Assembly: GCA_934096985.1 (NCBI GenBank)
Contig: CAKONC010000002.1
Location: 62,001 to 126,000 of the forward strand
Source of the DNA: an uncultured Bacilli bacterium
Lineage (GTDB): Bacteria > Bacillota_I > Bacilli_A > RF39 > UBA660
Length of the DNA stretch: 64,000 nt
Direction: 5' to 3'
Below, in pieces: positions 1 through 7,567 of this stretch. Position 1 is the first letter of the stretch; every line of letters begins with the position of its first letter. The translations under genes were made by a program, and so were the position numbers. A model generated the notes under the pieces. It worked only from the letters and a program-made list of their open reading frames with translations, was not told the origin of the DNA and did no database searches.

Positions 1-315
1 AATATAAATAACACTTGTCCGCTCCCAAAAATGACATTTTTATTTTACCGGCTTCTGAATTGTAGTCACTAATTTTACCACCATTTTCACAAATAGTTTT
101 TTTTCATTTAAAACATAATCACCTACTGGAATACTATTTGATGATGACACAGTATATTCTGTAGCACCATTTTCCTTAATCATTATTGCCATTGAACTAT
201 TTTTAGCTTCTGCATTACTTTCTATCAAAGTGTTTTTATTGCTTACTTGGAAACAAAATAATATTCCTAAGCAGATAACTATACCTGTGGTTAATAAAAT
301 AAATCTTTTTTTCAT
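1..315 (-). pseudogene. Surface-protein cassette copy A: frameshifted (possibly phase-off) paralogue, 3' part beyond window
   Basis: Starts at 315 with the same N-terminus as the complete paralogue at 755-2881: a membrane/signal segment (about residues 5-22), then SMAIMIKE and SNSIP.GDYVLNE. After GDYVLNE the sense strand has a run of eight A (about positions 97-104) and the frame is lost, ending after 91 codons. One more A restores a frame reading KTICENGGKISDYNS and onward to KCYLYL, which matches the paralogue to the window edge. The gene is therefore either recently broken or switched off by slippage in the A-tract. The 5' flank (316-706) is a near copy of the flank of copy B, with a good GGGAGAAA ribosome site. 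The mature function is unknown; an exported or membrane-anchored surface protein is inferred. Confidence 0.75.
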
Positions 316-346
316 ACTTTATTTTCTCCCATAAATACGGGTTTCA

Positions 347-695
347 TTTTCTTAAATCTTATACATTTAGGAAAAATCGTTCCCATATCTTCGTACTATT
401 ACAATCCAATTTTATCATATTTTTATAAAAATTTGTATAATTTATAAGCAAAATGTCAAAATTTGGTAAATATTTATAATATTTTAATCTAAAGTAACTA
501 ATTTTATAAAAAATTTCTAGTCCAAAAAATGGTCAAAAATTTTTATAATTTTTCTTATAAATATTGAGTAAATTAGATGTTTTAAAAAAAGGTTTTTTAA
601 TAATTCCTAGTCAAGTTTATTTTATAATATTTTTTATTTCCCATATTTATGCTTGAAAATAAAAAATTTTCTTAAATGTATAAGATTTAAGAAAA
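347..695. promoter_or_regulatory. Candidate invertible promoter segment A, bounded by 29-bp inverted repeats
   Basis: Two 29-bp sites at 347-375 and 667-695 are inverted copies of each other with one mismatch. Each site is itself built as an 11-bp arm (TTTTCTTAAAT), a 7-bp centre (GTATAAG in the right-hand site) and the inverted arm (ATTTAAGAAAA). This is the architecture of a tyrosine-recombinase crossover site, and two inverted sites predict inversion of the 291 bp between them. The segment lies directly upstream of copy A and is flanked on its far side by a terminator. Inside are a TTGACA hexamer (minus strand, 454-459) followed by TATACAAAT, and two copies of a TTTCTAGTC-type motif at 514-524 and 604-614. 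No recombinase gene is in the window. This 440-bp intergenic region contains no coding sequence. Confidence 0.6.
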
Positions 696-706
696 TACAT
701 ACATTA

Positions 707-737
707 AAAACACTGAGCTAAACTAGCCCAGTGTTTT
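707..737 (-). terminator. Terminator of surface-protein gene B
   Basis: On the minus strand CACTGGGCTA, loop GTT, TAGCTCAGTG then a T-run: a 10-bp stem with one G-U pair. The flanking A and T runs make it plausible in both directions, so it would also stop antisense transcription from segment A if that segment were inverted. Confidence 0.85.
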
Positions 738-754
738 ATATTGCATAATCTAAT

Positions 755-2881
755 TTATTCTACTATAAATGAATTTGTATATGAACCATCCCCTGAAATA
801 TACTCAGTATTTGGTTTTAAAGATATAACAGGCCTTACGCCAACATAATCAAATCGATAAAAACCACTAACAGTACCACTAGTTACAAACGAATTACTAG
901 GATAAAAGTAATCATAATAATAAGGTGAAACAAGCCAATACATACTACCAATATTTAAATAATAAGTACTTGAGTTAGCATTTCTATAGGCTAGCCACAC
1001 CTCCGGTGCGGACAATAACCCGACTGGGTATGTAAGCTTGGCTTTACTATTACTTACACTAAATCTATCAGTTTCATTTGTACATGCTAAGCTATAATTG
1101 GTATTATAATTTTTAAAATATAAATAAGTTGTTGTACTTCCTCCATTTGGATTCCATCCACCTTTTGAATATATTGTTCTATCATTACAAAATACTGTGT
1201 CTTCAAGTTTGTTTGTATAACTTGTCATATTGTCTTTATACCATGAATCTATTTCAGTTTTTATCACACTATCATTTTTATTTACATCATCTGCATATAG
1301 CATTTCATTTATTGCATCATCTACGGATTTTCCATTTGTGAGTGTTATATAATATGGTTCACCATCACTTATATAATATATATAATAAATTGATGTGCAT
1401 GTTGTTCCATCTGTTAGACAAGTATAATGATGTGTATTCACGCTTGTTTTATTAGCAATAAATGTATCTGAATTAATTGTTACCGTATCACTTAATGTAT
1501 ATGTTCCATTTGCATACGTAAATGAGTTACCAAATACATAATTTTTATTGCTATAACTTGCCCCATTTGTATTTCCACCCGATAATCTATAATAATAAAT
1601 TTTTGTTCCACTGTAACCCACTATATAATATGGACTTGAGCATGATGTAGCTGAACTACTATCACATGTATACTTACCTACCATTTCACTTATATTTGAA
1701 CTTGATACACTTACTGTCGATGTATTATTAAGTATATATTTCAAACCATTATACGTGTATGTTACTGAATCTCCTACTATCTTTGAGCCACTAAAGCTGC
1801 CTGAAAATATTATTGTTTCTGATGAGCCTTCGTAAACTGTATTATACATATAGCCTACATATGCCGGTGAAGAATCGCTACTATTAAAATCTCCTATACT
1901 AGTAATTACAGAGTTTGTTTCTCTATTATTACATGATTTTTTAACTTCACCAATTGCTTTTCCTAAACTAAATACAACATTATCATTTCCAGAAGAAGAC
2001 CCACTATCTTTTGAATATGTTATTTTAATTATGTCTAATGTGGTAAGCTCTGTAAGTGTTATTGTTCCTGATTCTGTTCCACTATGATTTTCAAGTTCAG
2101 TACCATTTTTGTAAAATGATGCACTATCATATTGTGCTTCTGAAGACATTATGTAGTTTAAATAATAATCTCCAGGCTCAGAAACTGTAAAAGTTATTGT
2201 TCCTGTTTTATCATTATCATGATTTGTACTTGTCCATGTCTTATTGGTACTATCAAATGTATATGGATATGTTGCATCATTAGTTACATTTGTATATTCT
2301 GATTCTTCAATTGGAGCTAAATTAACTTCATCACTTGGAGCACCATTATAGATCATTTTAACTCCACCAGTGTCTGTAGTTCTTACTATTTTCCAGCAAA
2401 AGCCACCAAATATAACATTATTATTTTCTACTGCCCCATTAAAATAATATACTGGATTTGCATATGTGCTGGCATCTGACTCACTATATAGTTTTACATA
2501 AGTATCATTATTGTTATATCTTTTAGCAATTAATTTATATAATTCTTTTGATTCTTTATAATCAAAATATAAATAACACTTGTCTGCTCCTAATAAAGAT
2601 ATTTTTATTTTACCAGTTGCCGAATTATAATCACTAATTTTTCCACCATTTTCACAAGTTGTTTTTTCTTCATTCAATACATAATCTCCTATTGGAATGC
2701 TATTTGAAGATGATTTAATATATTCTTCTTCACCATCTTCTTTAATCATTATGGCCATAGAATCATTTTTATTTTCTACATTATTTTCTTTCAAAGTATT
2801 TTTACTACTGACTTGAAAATATAATAACATCCCTAAACAAATTATTATTCCAGTAATTAATAAAATAAATCTTTTTTTCAT
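755..2881 (-). CDS. Surface-protein cassette copy B: large exported Ser/Thr/Tyr-rich protein with C-terminal DUF6273/C-lectin-like region
   Basis: 708 residues. Residues 5-22 form a signal or anchor helix (ILLITGIIICLGMLLYF). The rest is a Ser/Thr/Asn/Tyr-rich extracellular sequence with CWKIVRTTDTGGVKMIYNG near residue 160, FCNDR (about 585) and a C-terminal stretch YWLVSP...YVGVRPVISL (about 650-690). That last pattern (YWL.SP, then GVRP.I.L) is typical of DUF6273-type domains with a C-type-lectin/FGE-like fold in gut Firmicutes. No sorting motif or C-terminal helix is seen, so the N-terminal helix probably anchors it. It is preceded by a second invertible-type segment (2914-3263) and followed by a terminator. 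A role as adhesin or decoy is inference. Confidence 0.7.
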   Translation of the reverse strand: MKKRFILLITGIIICLGMLLYFQVSSKNTLKENNVENKNDSMAIMIKEDGEEEYIKSSSNSIPIGDYVLNEEKTTCENGGKISDYNSATGKIKISLLGADKCYLYFDYKESKELYKLIAKRYNNNDTYVKLYSESDASTYANPVYYFNGAVENNNVIFGGFCWKIVRTTDTGGVKMIYNGAPSDEVNLAPIEESEYTNVTNDATYPYTFDSTNKTWTSTNHDNDKTGTITFTVSEPGDYYLNYIMSSEAQYDSASFYKNGTELENHSGTESGTITLTELTTLDIIKITYSKDSGSSSGNDNVVFSLGKAIGEVKKSCNNRETNSVITSIGDFNSSDSSPAYVGYMYNTVYEGSSETIIFSGSFSGSKIVGDSVTYTYNGLKYILNNTSTVSVSSSNISEMVGKYTCDSSSATSCSSPYYIVGYSGTKIYYYRLSGGNTNGASYSNKNYVFGNSFTYANGTYTLSDTVTINSDTFIANKTSVNTHHYTCLTDGTTCTSIYYIYYISDGEPYYITLTNGKSVDDAINEMLYADDVNKNDSVIKTEIDSWYKDNMTSYTNKLEDTVFCNDRTIYSKGGWNPNGGSTTTYLYFKNYNTNYSLACTNETDRFSVSNSKAKLTYPVGLLSAPEVWLAYRNANSSTYYLNIGSMYWLVSPYYYDYFYPSNSFVTSGTVSGFYRFDYVGVRPVISLKPNTEYISGDGSYTNSFIVE

Positions 2882-2913
2882 ACTTTATTTTCTCCCATAA
2901 ATACGGGTTTCAT

Positions 2914-3263
2914 TTTTCTTAAATCTATTACATTTAGGAAAAAACGTTCCCGTATCTTCGTACTATTACAATCTAATACTATCATATTTTTATAAAAATT
3001 TGTATAATTTATAAACAAAATGTCAAAATTTGATAAAAAATTATATATTTTTAATCTAAAAGTAATTAATTTTTTTAAAATTTCTAGTCAAAAAAATGGT
3101 CAGATTTTTTCACTTTTTTTGACTTAAATGCTGAGCAAATTAGATATTTTAAAAAAACGTTTATTTAATAATTTCTAGTCAAATTTATTTTATAATATTT
3201 GATATTTCCCATAGTTATGCTTAAAAACAAAAAATTTTCCTAAATGTAATAGATTTAAGAAAA
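2914..3263. promoter_or_regulatory. Candidate invertible promoter segment B, bounded by perfect 29-bp inverted repeats
   Basis: Sites at 2914-2942 and 3235-3263 are perfect inverted copies. Each has 11-bp arms around a 7-bp centre, here GTAATAG in the right-hand site (its complement CTATTAC in the left-hand site) instead of GTATAAG. The 292-bp interior is homologous to segment A and keeps the TTGACA/TATACAAAT element and the two TTTCTAGTCAA motifs (3081-3091 and 3172-3182). It lies just upstream of the 708-aa protein gene, with a terminator (3275-3306) on the other side. The arms are conserved and the centre changes in both sites together, as expected if strand exchange needs identical centres. 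The intergenic region 2882-3311 has no coding sequence. Confidence 0.62.
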
Positions 3264-3274
3264 TACATATACTA

Positions 3275-3306
3275 AAAACACTGGGCTCAACCTAGTCCAG
3301 TGTTTT
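3275..3306 (-). terminator. Terminator after the RnfD-like gene
   Basis: Minus-strand stem CACTGG / CCAGTG with extra pairs inside and an A-run/T-run on the two sides. It is a relative of the hairpin at 707-737, although the genes upstream of the two hairpins are unrelated, so it seems to belong to the duplicated cassette. Confidence 0.8.
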
Positions 3307-3311
3307 ATTTT

Positions 3312-4175
3312 TTAAACTTTAGAATTTTTTATAATAAATTTGTCAAAATAATTATAAAATAACGAAAGTAATGTAGTAACTATATACATTCCTAAATTGA
3401 TGTCTAAAAATAGGCAAATAAATGTAGATAATCCTAAGATAAATCCGTATAAATAAGCTCCACCTTTTGTGTATGGCGTAAATATTGTAATTGTATTTAA
3501 AAATATAAAGGAAAATATTACATTATTATTAAATAGCAAATCATAGTTAAAATTTTTAGAAATTAATACATAGATAAATAATAAAATATAAAATGTTACA
3601 AATGATGTAAGTGGTATATATTTTTTATATTCAAATTTTACACTTAAATATATTAAACATATTATACTATATAAAAGTAAAGTTTGGCTTATTCCTCCAC
3701 TTCCACTACCAAGTAATATATTAAGCATGCTGTAACTATGTTTTACCGAGCTTTCATAAATATTTAAATATGAATATTTTGAAATAATAATATTAATTAT
3801 TGAATATATAACCATATAAAGCGTGGCTATATTCAGTTTTTTATATGTATATAAAATATTGAGTAAAACTATTAAAATTAAATATATTATAATATTTGTA
3901 TTTGGAAATGTAATCATACCTATAAAAATATTTAAAATTAGTCTATATGAAACAAACTTTTCTTTTTTATATTTACTAAAAAAATATGATGTTAATAAAG
4001 AAATAGTTATAAGTAAAGGCAATCTAAATAAAGATATTAAATTTCCAAAATTATTTTTATAAAGCAATATTCCATTTTTATATAGCCCATATACTAAAAA
4101 TGGTATTAATAAATAAATTAATTTTAAAATGGATTTTTTTTCACTATTTTTTGATTTTAAATAAACATTATTCAT
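3312..4175 (-). CDS. RnfD/NqrB-like integral membrane protein
   Basis: 287 residues, about nine hydrophobic helices. The sequence FLNTITIFTPYTKGGAYLYGFILG (about residues 222-245) has the spacing of the conserved TDP.T.P.T..G...YG segment in RnfD/NqrB. GSGSGGISQT (156-165) lies where that family has GSIGETS, the usual site of covalently bound FMN; Thr165 could be the attachment residue. Rnf/Nqr complexes move electrons between ferredoxin or NADH and a membrane acceptor while pumping ions. The start overlaps the end of the RnfC-like gene by 8 bp, so the two are cotranscribed. The other Rnf subunits (A, B, E, G) are not in the window. The assignment rests on the neighbour and these short motifs. 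Confidence 0.6.
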   Translation of the reverse strand: MNNVYLKSKNSEKKSILKLIYLLIPFLVYGLYKNGILLYKNNFGNLISLFRLPLLITISLLTSYFFSKYKKEKFVSYRLILNIFIGMITFPNTNIIIYLILIVLLNILYTYKKLNIATLYMVIYSIINIIISKYSYLNIYESSVKHSYSMLNILLGSGSGGISQTLLLYSIICLIYLSVKFEYKKYIPLTSFVTFYILLFIYVLISKNFNYDLLFNNNVIFSFIFLNTITIFTPYTKGGAYLYGFILGLSTFICLFLDINLGMYIVTTLLSLFYNYFDKFIIKNSKV

Positions 4176-5322
4176 TTTGACCTCTTAAATATTTTCTTAA
4201 ATTAATTTTACAAGGACAAATATATGTACAAAGCCCACAATCAATACAATTTTTACTTTTTCGTTTTGCATCCATTGCCTTCTTTGGATTAACCTTAACA
4301 GGACATATTTTATAGCACATTCCACATAAGTTGCAGGGCTCTTCATCTTCACTTAAAAAAGGAATTATAATCACGCCTTTAGTATTATTGGTTATAACTA
4401 TATCCTTTGGATCTATTTCATAGCCCGTCATTAAACCATTATAAATATACATGATATCTTTTTCTTTTATAACCACATTATTATTTAATATCTCTTTTAA
4501 AGAAGAACCAATTTTAACATGAATAACTTTGCTTTTTGTAATAAATGGACTACTTATCGTAATAAAGGTTTCACTGACACCTATATTATTTTTAAGAATA
4601 TTATAAATATTTAATATATCTTTTGAGGATAATACCAAACTATCTTTTTCCTCTAAATTAAGATTTTCCAAAAGAAAAAACGGGGTTGCAAGCAAATATT
4701 TATCTTCGATTAATGATAGACTTATATTGGGATACATACCAATTTTATTTAAATATAAATCTATATTTTGTGTATCAGTGCTTTTAACTGCTACATAAGT
4801 ATTTTTAAATTCAAAAGCATTTTGTAGTTTATCAGTAATTTCTAATATTTCTTTCAAATATTTTTTCAATATAAATGAGTTATTTTCAATATATGGTTCA
4901 TCTTCCATACCACTTATAACAAGATTTTTTATTTGTTTTGTTTCAAAAATATTTGCTATTTCATCTAAATTATACTCATAAAGCATGTTTATGATACTTT
5001 CCTTACTAAAACTTGAAAGCCTCTTTTTTGTATAAAATTTTTCTTTTTCTTCATAACTATTTTGAATAACTAAAGTATTTTTTTCTTTGCCATCAAACAC
5101 TAGCTTTGTAGTACCCTTAATAACGCCCGAAACTGGACTTTTTACTTTTTTTAGCCTATTTTCTAAAACTGTATCACCTTTTAATACTTTGTCATTTTGA
5201 AATGCAAGCAAATCAAAACCATCATCAATAGGAAGATAAATATACTCTGGATTTATGAATTCCTTTATTGAACTATCAAACTTTATATCATAATTATTTT
5301 CTAATTTAATTAGTTTTCTCAT
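4168..5322 (-). CDS. RnfC-like iron-sulfur protein
   Basis: 384 residues. The N-terminal region (KKVKSPVSGVIKG, about 38-50) is the barrel-sandwich part of RnfC. MEDEPYIENN (about 139-148) matches the family's G.ECEPY. segment. The C-terminus carries two 4Fe-4S motifs, CNLCGMCYKICP and CIDCGLCTYICP. In Rnf, RnfC is the peripheral subunit that passes electrons between NADH and the complex. This protein is shorter than usual (about 435 residues), and the nucleotide/FMN-binding glycine motifs of the middle domain are not recognisable, so it may only relay electrons. It forms an operon with the RnfD-like gene. A short AT palindrome at 5330-5343 separates it from uvrC. Confidence 0.7.
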   Translation of the reverse strand: MRKLIKLENNYDIKFDSSIKEFINPEYIYLPIDDGFDLLAFQNDKVLKGDTVLENRLKKVKSPVSGVIKGTTKLVFDGKEKNTLVIQNSYEEKEKFYTKKRLSSFSKESIINMLYEYNLDEIANIFETKQIKNLVISGMEDEPYIENNSFILKKYLKEILEITDKLQNAFEFKNTYVAVKSTDTQNIDLYLNKIGMYPNISLSLIEDKYLLATPFFLLENLNLEEKDSLVLSSKDILNIYNILKNNIGVSETFITISSPFITKSKVIHVKIGSSLKEILNNNVVIKEKDIMYIYNGLMTGYEIDPKDIVITNNTKGVIIIPFLSEDEEPCNLCGMCYKICPVKVNPKKAMDAKRKSKNCIDCGLCTYICPCKINLRKYLRGQNE

Positions 5323-5364
5323 ATAACATCATAATTATGATATCATAGTTTCTTATTAATTACA

Positions 5365-7125
5365 CTATTTATCACTTAAAAATTTTTTTAACTCTATAGC
5401 CACCTTTTCTGGAATATATTTTGTAAGTTCACTAATATCAGCATTTTTTATTTTATCAATACTACCATAATTTTTTAACAAGTTATTAATTCTAGCACTT
5501 CCTAGTCCATCAACATTTGAAAGAAAGCTTTTAAAACTTCCCTTACTTCGTATTGTTTTATGATATGTTATTACAAATCTATGAACTTCATCTTGAATTC
5601 TAGTTAAATAATTAAATACATCATCATACCCAGTTAAATCATATATATTTAAAGTATCAGCATCCAAAAGTGCATTAGTGCGATGATGATTATCTTTTTT
5701 AAGACCACATACTTTTATATTTAAACCTAGCATATTAAGCACCTCTTTGCAGGCATTTATTTGATTTAATCCACCATCTAAAATGATTAAGTCAGGGAGC
5801 TCTTCTTTTTCTGTTAATGCTCTAAAGTACCTACGATAAATAACTTCTTTCATCATATGATAATCATCATTTTTATCAACAGATATTTTATATTTTCGAT
5901 AATCTTTTTTACTTGGTTTACCATTTTTAAAAACAACCATTGCCCCTACAGAAAAAGAACCAAATAAATTTGAGTTATCAAATGCATCAATTCTAAAAAG
6001 TGATGACATTTTAAGAATCTTACGCAAGTTATCATGAGCTTCAAATACCCTTTTCTCATCATTTTTATATCTTTCAATGTTATTTTCTAAAGCTATTTTA
6101 GCATTTTCCTTAGAAAGCTCTAATAGACTTTTTTTATTTCCTTTTACTGGAGTAATAAAATGCTCTCCAATCAAAGAATTTAATATATCAGTATTTACAT
6201 TTGATTCTACTAAAATCTCTTTAGGGACTTCATGTTTTTGATAAAAAGAATATATATAAGCAGTAAGCTCTTCGTCTTCATTTTCAATTGTAGTAATTAT
6301 ATTATTATGGCTACCTAAAAGTTTTCCACCTCTTATAAAAAGAATTTGAATAGATAAATAACCATTTAAATAATAACTTGCAATAACATCTCTATTAACA
6401 AAATCGTTTGTCTGAACTTTTTGTTTATCTAAAATATATGTTATGTAATCAAGTTCATTTTTAAGTTCTAAAGCTTTTTCATAGTTTAAGTTTTCTGAAT
6501 AAAACTCCATTTTTTCTTTAATCTTATTAGTAATAATTTTATCATTACCACGTAGAAAAGATAAAATTTCATTTTCCATTTCTTGAACTTTTTCTAAATC
6601 AATATTTTTTGTGCAGTATCCAAGACACTCTCCAATATGGTAAAAAAGGCACACATCTTTAGGCATCCCAGAACATTTTTTTAATGGATATAAACGATTT
6701 AACAAATTCACTATTCTTCGCGCAGCAGTAGCATTTGGATATGGGCCAAATAAAACCTTTTTATCTTTTTTTTGAACATTTACATATCTAGAAACTTTCA
6801 ATAGTGGATATGGTTTTGAAATATACTCAATGTATGGATAAGTTTTATCATCTTTCAAAAGAATATTATATCTAGGATTATATTTTTTTATTAAATTTAT
6901 TTCTAAAATAAAACTTTCAGTTTCTGTTTTAGTAACAATATATTTAAAATGATCAATTTCACTTACCATTAAGGCGGTTTTACCAGTCACTGTTCCACGA
7001 AAATAAGAATGAAGGCGTTTATTTAAATCTTTTGCTTTACCTACATATATTATAATTCCATCTTTATTATACATTTGATAAGATCCTGGTTTATGAGGAA
7101 CTAATTTTAACTCTTCTTTAAACAT
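5365..7125 (-). CDS. uvrC: Excinuclease ABC subunit C
   Basis: 586 residues, the usual length. Domains in order: GIY-YIG nuclease (GSYQMYN...IIYVGKAKDLNKRL, about 14-40) for the 3' incision; a Cys-rich segment (CSGMPKDVCLFYHIGECLGYC, about 155-175); the UvrB-binding UVR motif (YEKALELKNELDYI, about 213-226); the RNase H-like endonuclease (RIDAFDNSNLFGSFSVGAMVVF, with DLIILDGGLNQ) for the 5' incision; and C-terminal helix-hairpin-helix motifs (LSNVDGLGSARINNLLKNYGS). Works with UvrA and UvrB in nucleotide excision repair in the cytoplasm. Divergent from the next gene, with a 68-bp intergenic space; ribosome site AGGTGG before the ATG. Confidence 0.97.
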   Translation of the reverse strand: MFKEELKLVPHKPGSYQMYNKDGIIIYVGKAKDLNKRLHSYFRGTVTGKTALMVSEIDHFKYIVTKTETESFILEINLIKKYNPRYNILLKDDKTYPYIEYISKPYPLLKVSRYVNVQKKDKKVLFGPYPNATAARRIVNLLNRLYPLKKCSGMPKDVCLFYHIGECLGYCTKNIDLEKVQEMENEILSFLRGNDKIITNKIKEKMEFYSENLNYEKALELKNELDYITYILDKQKVQTNDFVNRDVIASYYLNGYLSIQILFIRGGKLLGSHNNIITTIENEDEELTAYIYSFYQKHEVPKEILVESNVNTDILNSLIGEHFITPVKGNKKSLLELSKENAKIALENNIERYKNDEKRVFEAHDNLRKILKMSSLFRIDAFDNSNLFGSFSVGAMVVFKNGKPSKKDYRKYKISVDKNDDYHMMKEVIYRRYFRALTEKEELPDLIILDGGLNQINACKEVLNMLGLNIKVCGLKKDNHHRTNALLDADTLNIYDLTGYDDVFNYLTRIQDEVHRFVITYHKTIRSKGSFKSFLSNVDGLGSARINNLLKNYGSIDKIKNADISELTKYIPEKVAIELKKFLSDK

Positions 7126-7193
7126 ACATCCACCTAAAAATATTATACTACATTTTATAAAGAAAATAAGATATAATTATTTCGGAGAGAAAT

Positions 7194-7538
7194 ATGCTAA
7201 TAAATAAATATGAAATTGTAATTAAAAAATCAAAATTTATAGGAATGCTTTATGAAATAAATGATGAAAAGGATGTAAGAAATATTATTAATAATTTAAA
7301 ACTTGAGCATCCCAAAGCCAAACATTTTCCATATGCTTACATAATTGGACCGAAACAAGGAAAAACTGATGATAAAGAACCACATAATACCGCAGGCATT
7401 CAAATTTATAACCAATTAATTTACAATAATTTAGATCATCACTTAATAGTCATTATAAGATATTTTGGTGGCATTAAACTTGGCGCAAGTAATTTACTTC
7501 GTGCATATCTTGATGTTGCTAAAAACGTTATTAAATAA
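7194..7538 (+). CDS. Short YigZ/IMPACT-family protein (UPF0029 domain only)
   Basis: 114 residues. Hallmarks of the UPF0029 domain: KSKFIG near the start, A.HFPYAYI, DDKEPHNTAGIQI and VIIRYFGGIKLGASNLLRAY. Ribosome site CGGAGAG seven bases before ATG. Bacterial YigZ proteins are about 200 residues with a second ferredoxin-like domain; here the gene stops right after the first domain, and the next 10 bp enter a terminator. The function of YigZ is poorly defined (translation-related by analogy with IMPACT). It is either a domain-minimal form or a truncation. Confidence 0.85.
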   Translation: MLINKYEIVIKKSKFIGMLYEINDEKDVRNIINNLKLEHPKAKHFPYAYIIGPKQGKTDDKEPHNTAGIQIYNQLIYNNLDHHLIVIIRYFGGIKLGASNLLRAYLDVAKNVIK

Positions 7539-7547
7539 CATAAAAAA

Positions 7548-7567
7548 AAGTAAGCAAATGCTTACTT
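7548..7567. terminator. Bidirectional terminator between convergent genes
   Basis: AAGTAAGC, loop AAAT, GCTTACTT, with an A-run on the left and A/T-rich sequence on the right; it lies between the YigZ-type gene and the convergent surface-protein gene and overlaps the latter's stop codon. Confidence 0.8.

Noticed and set aside
347..695. Inverted repeats as ends of an insertion sequence or MITE
   Set aside because: No transposase and no target duplication seen; the sites have a spacer flanked by palindromic arms and the centre changes in both sites of a unit, which fits a recombination site better than transposon ends.
1129..1341. Open frame on the plus strand within the surface-protein gene, and other plus-strand frames over minus genes
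   Set aside because: They are antisense shadows of Ser/Thr/Asn-rich or hydrophobic genes, with no ribosome site or family similarity.
2914..3263. Inverted repeat sites as dif or XerCD sites
   Set aside because: Arms and centre length (7) do not match the dif consensus as I know it, and two pairs of inverted sites would not suit chromosome resolution.
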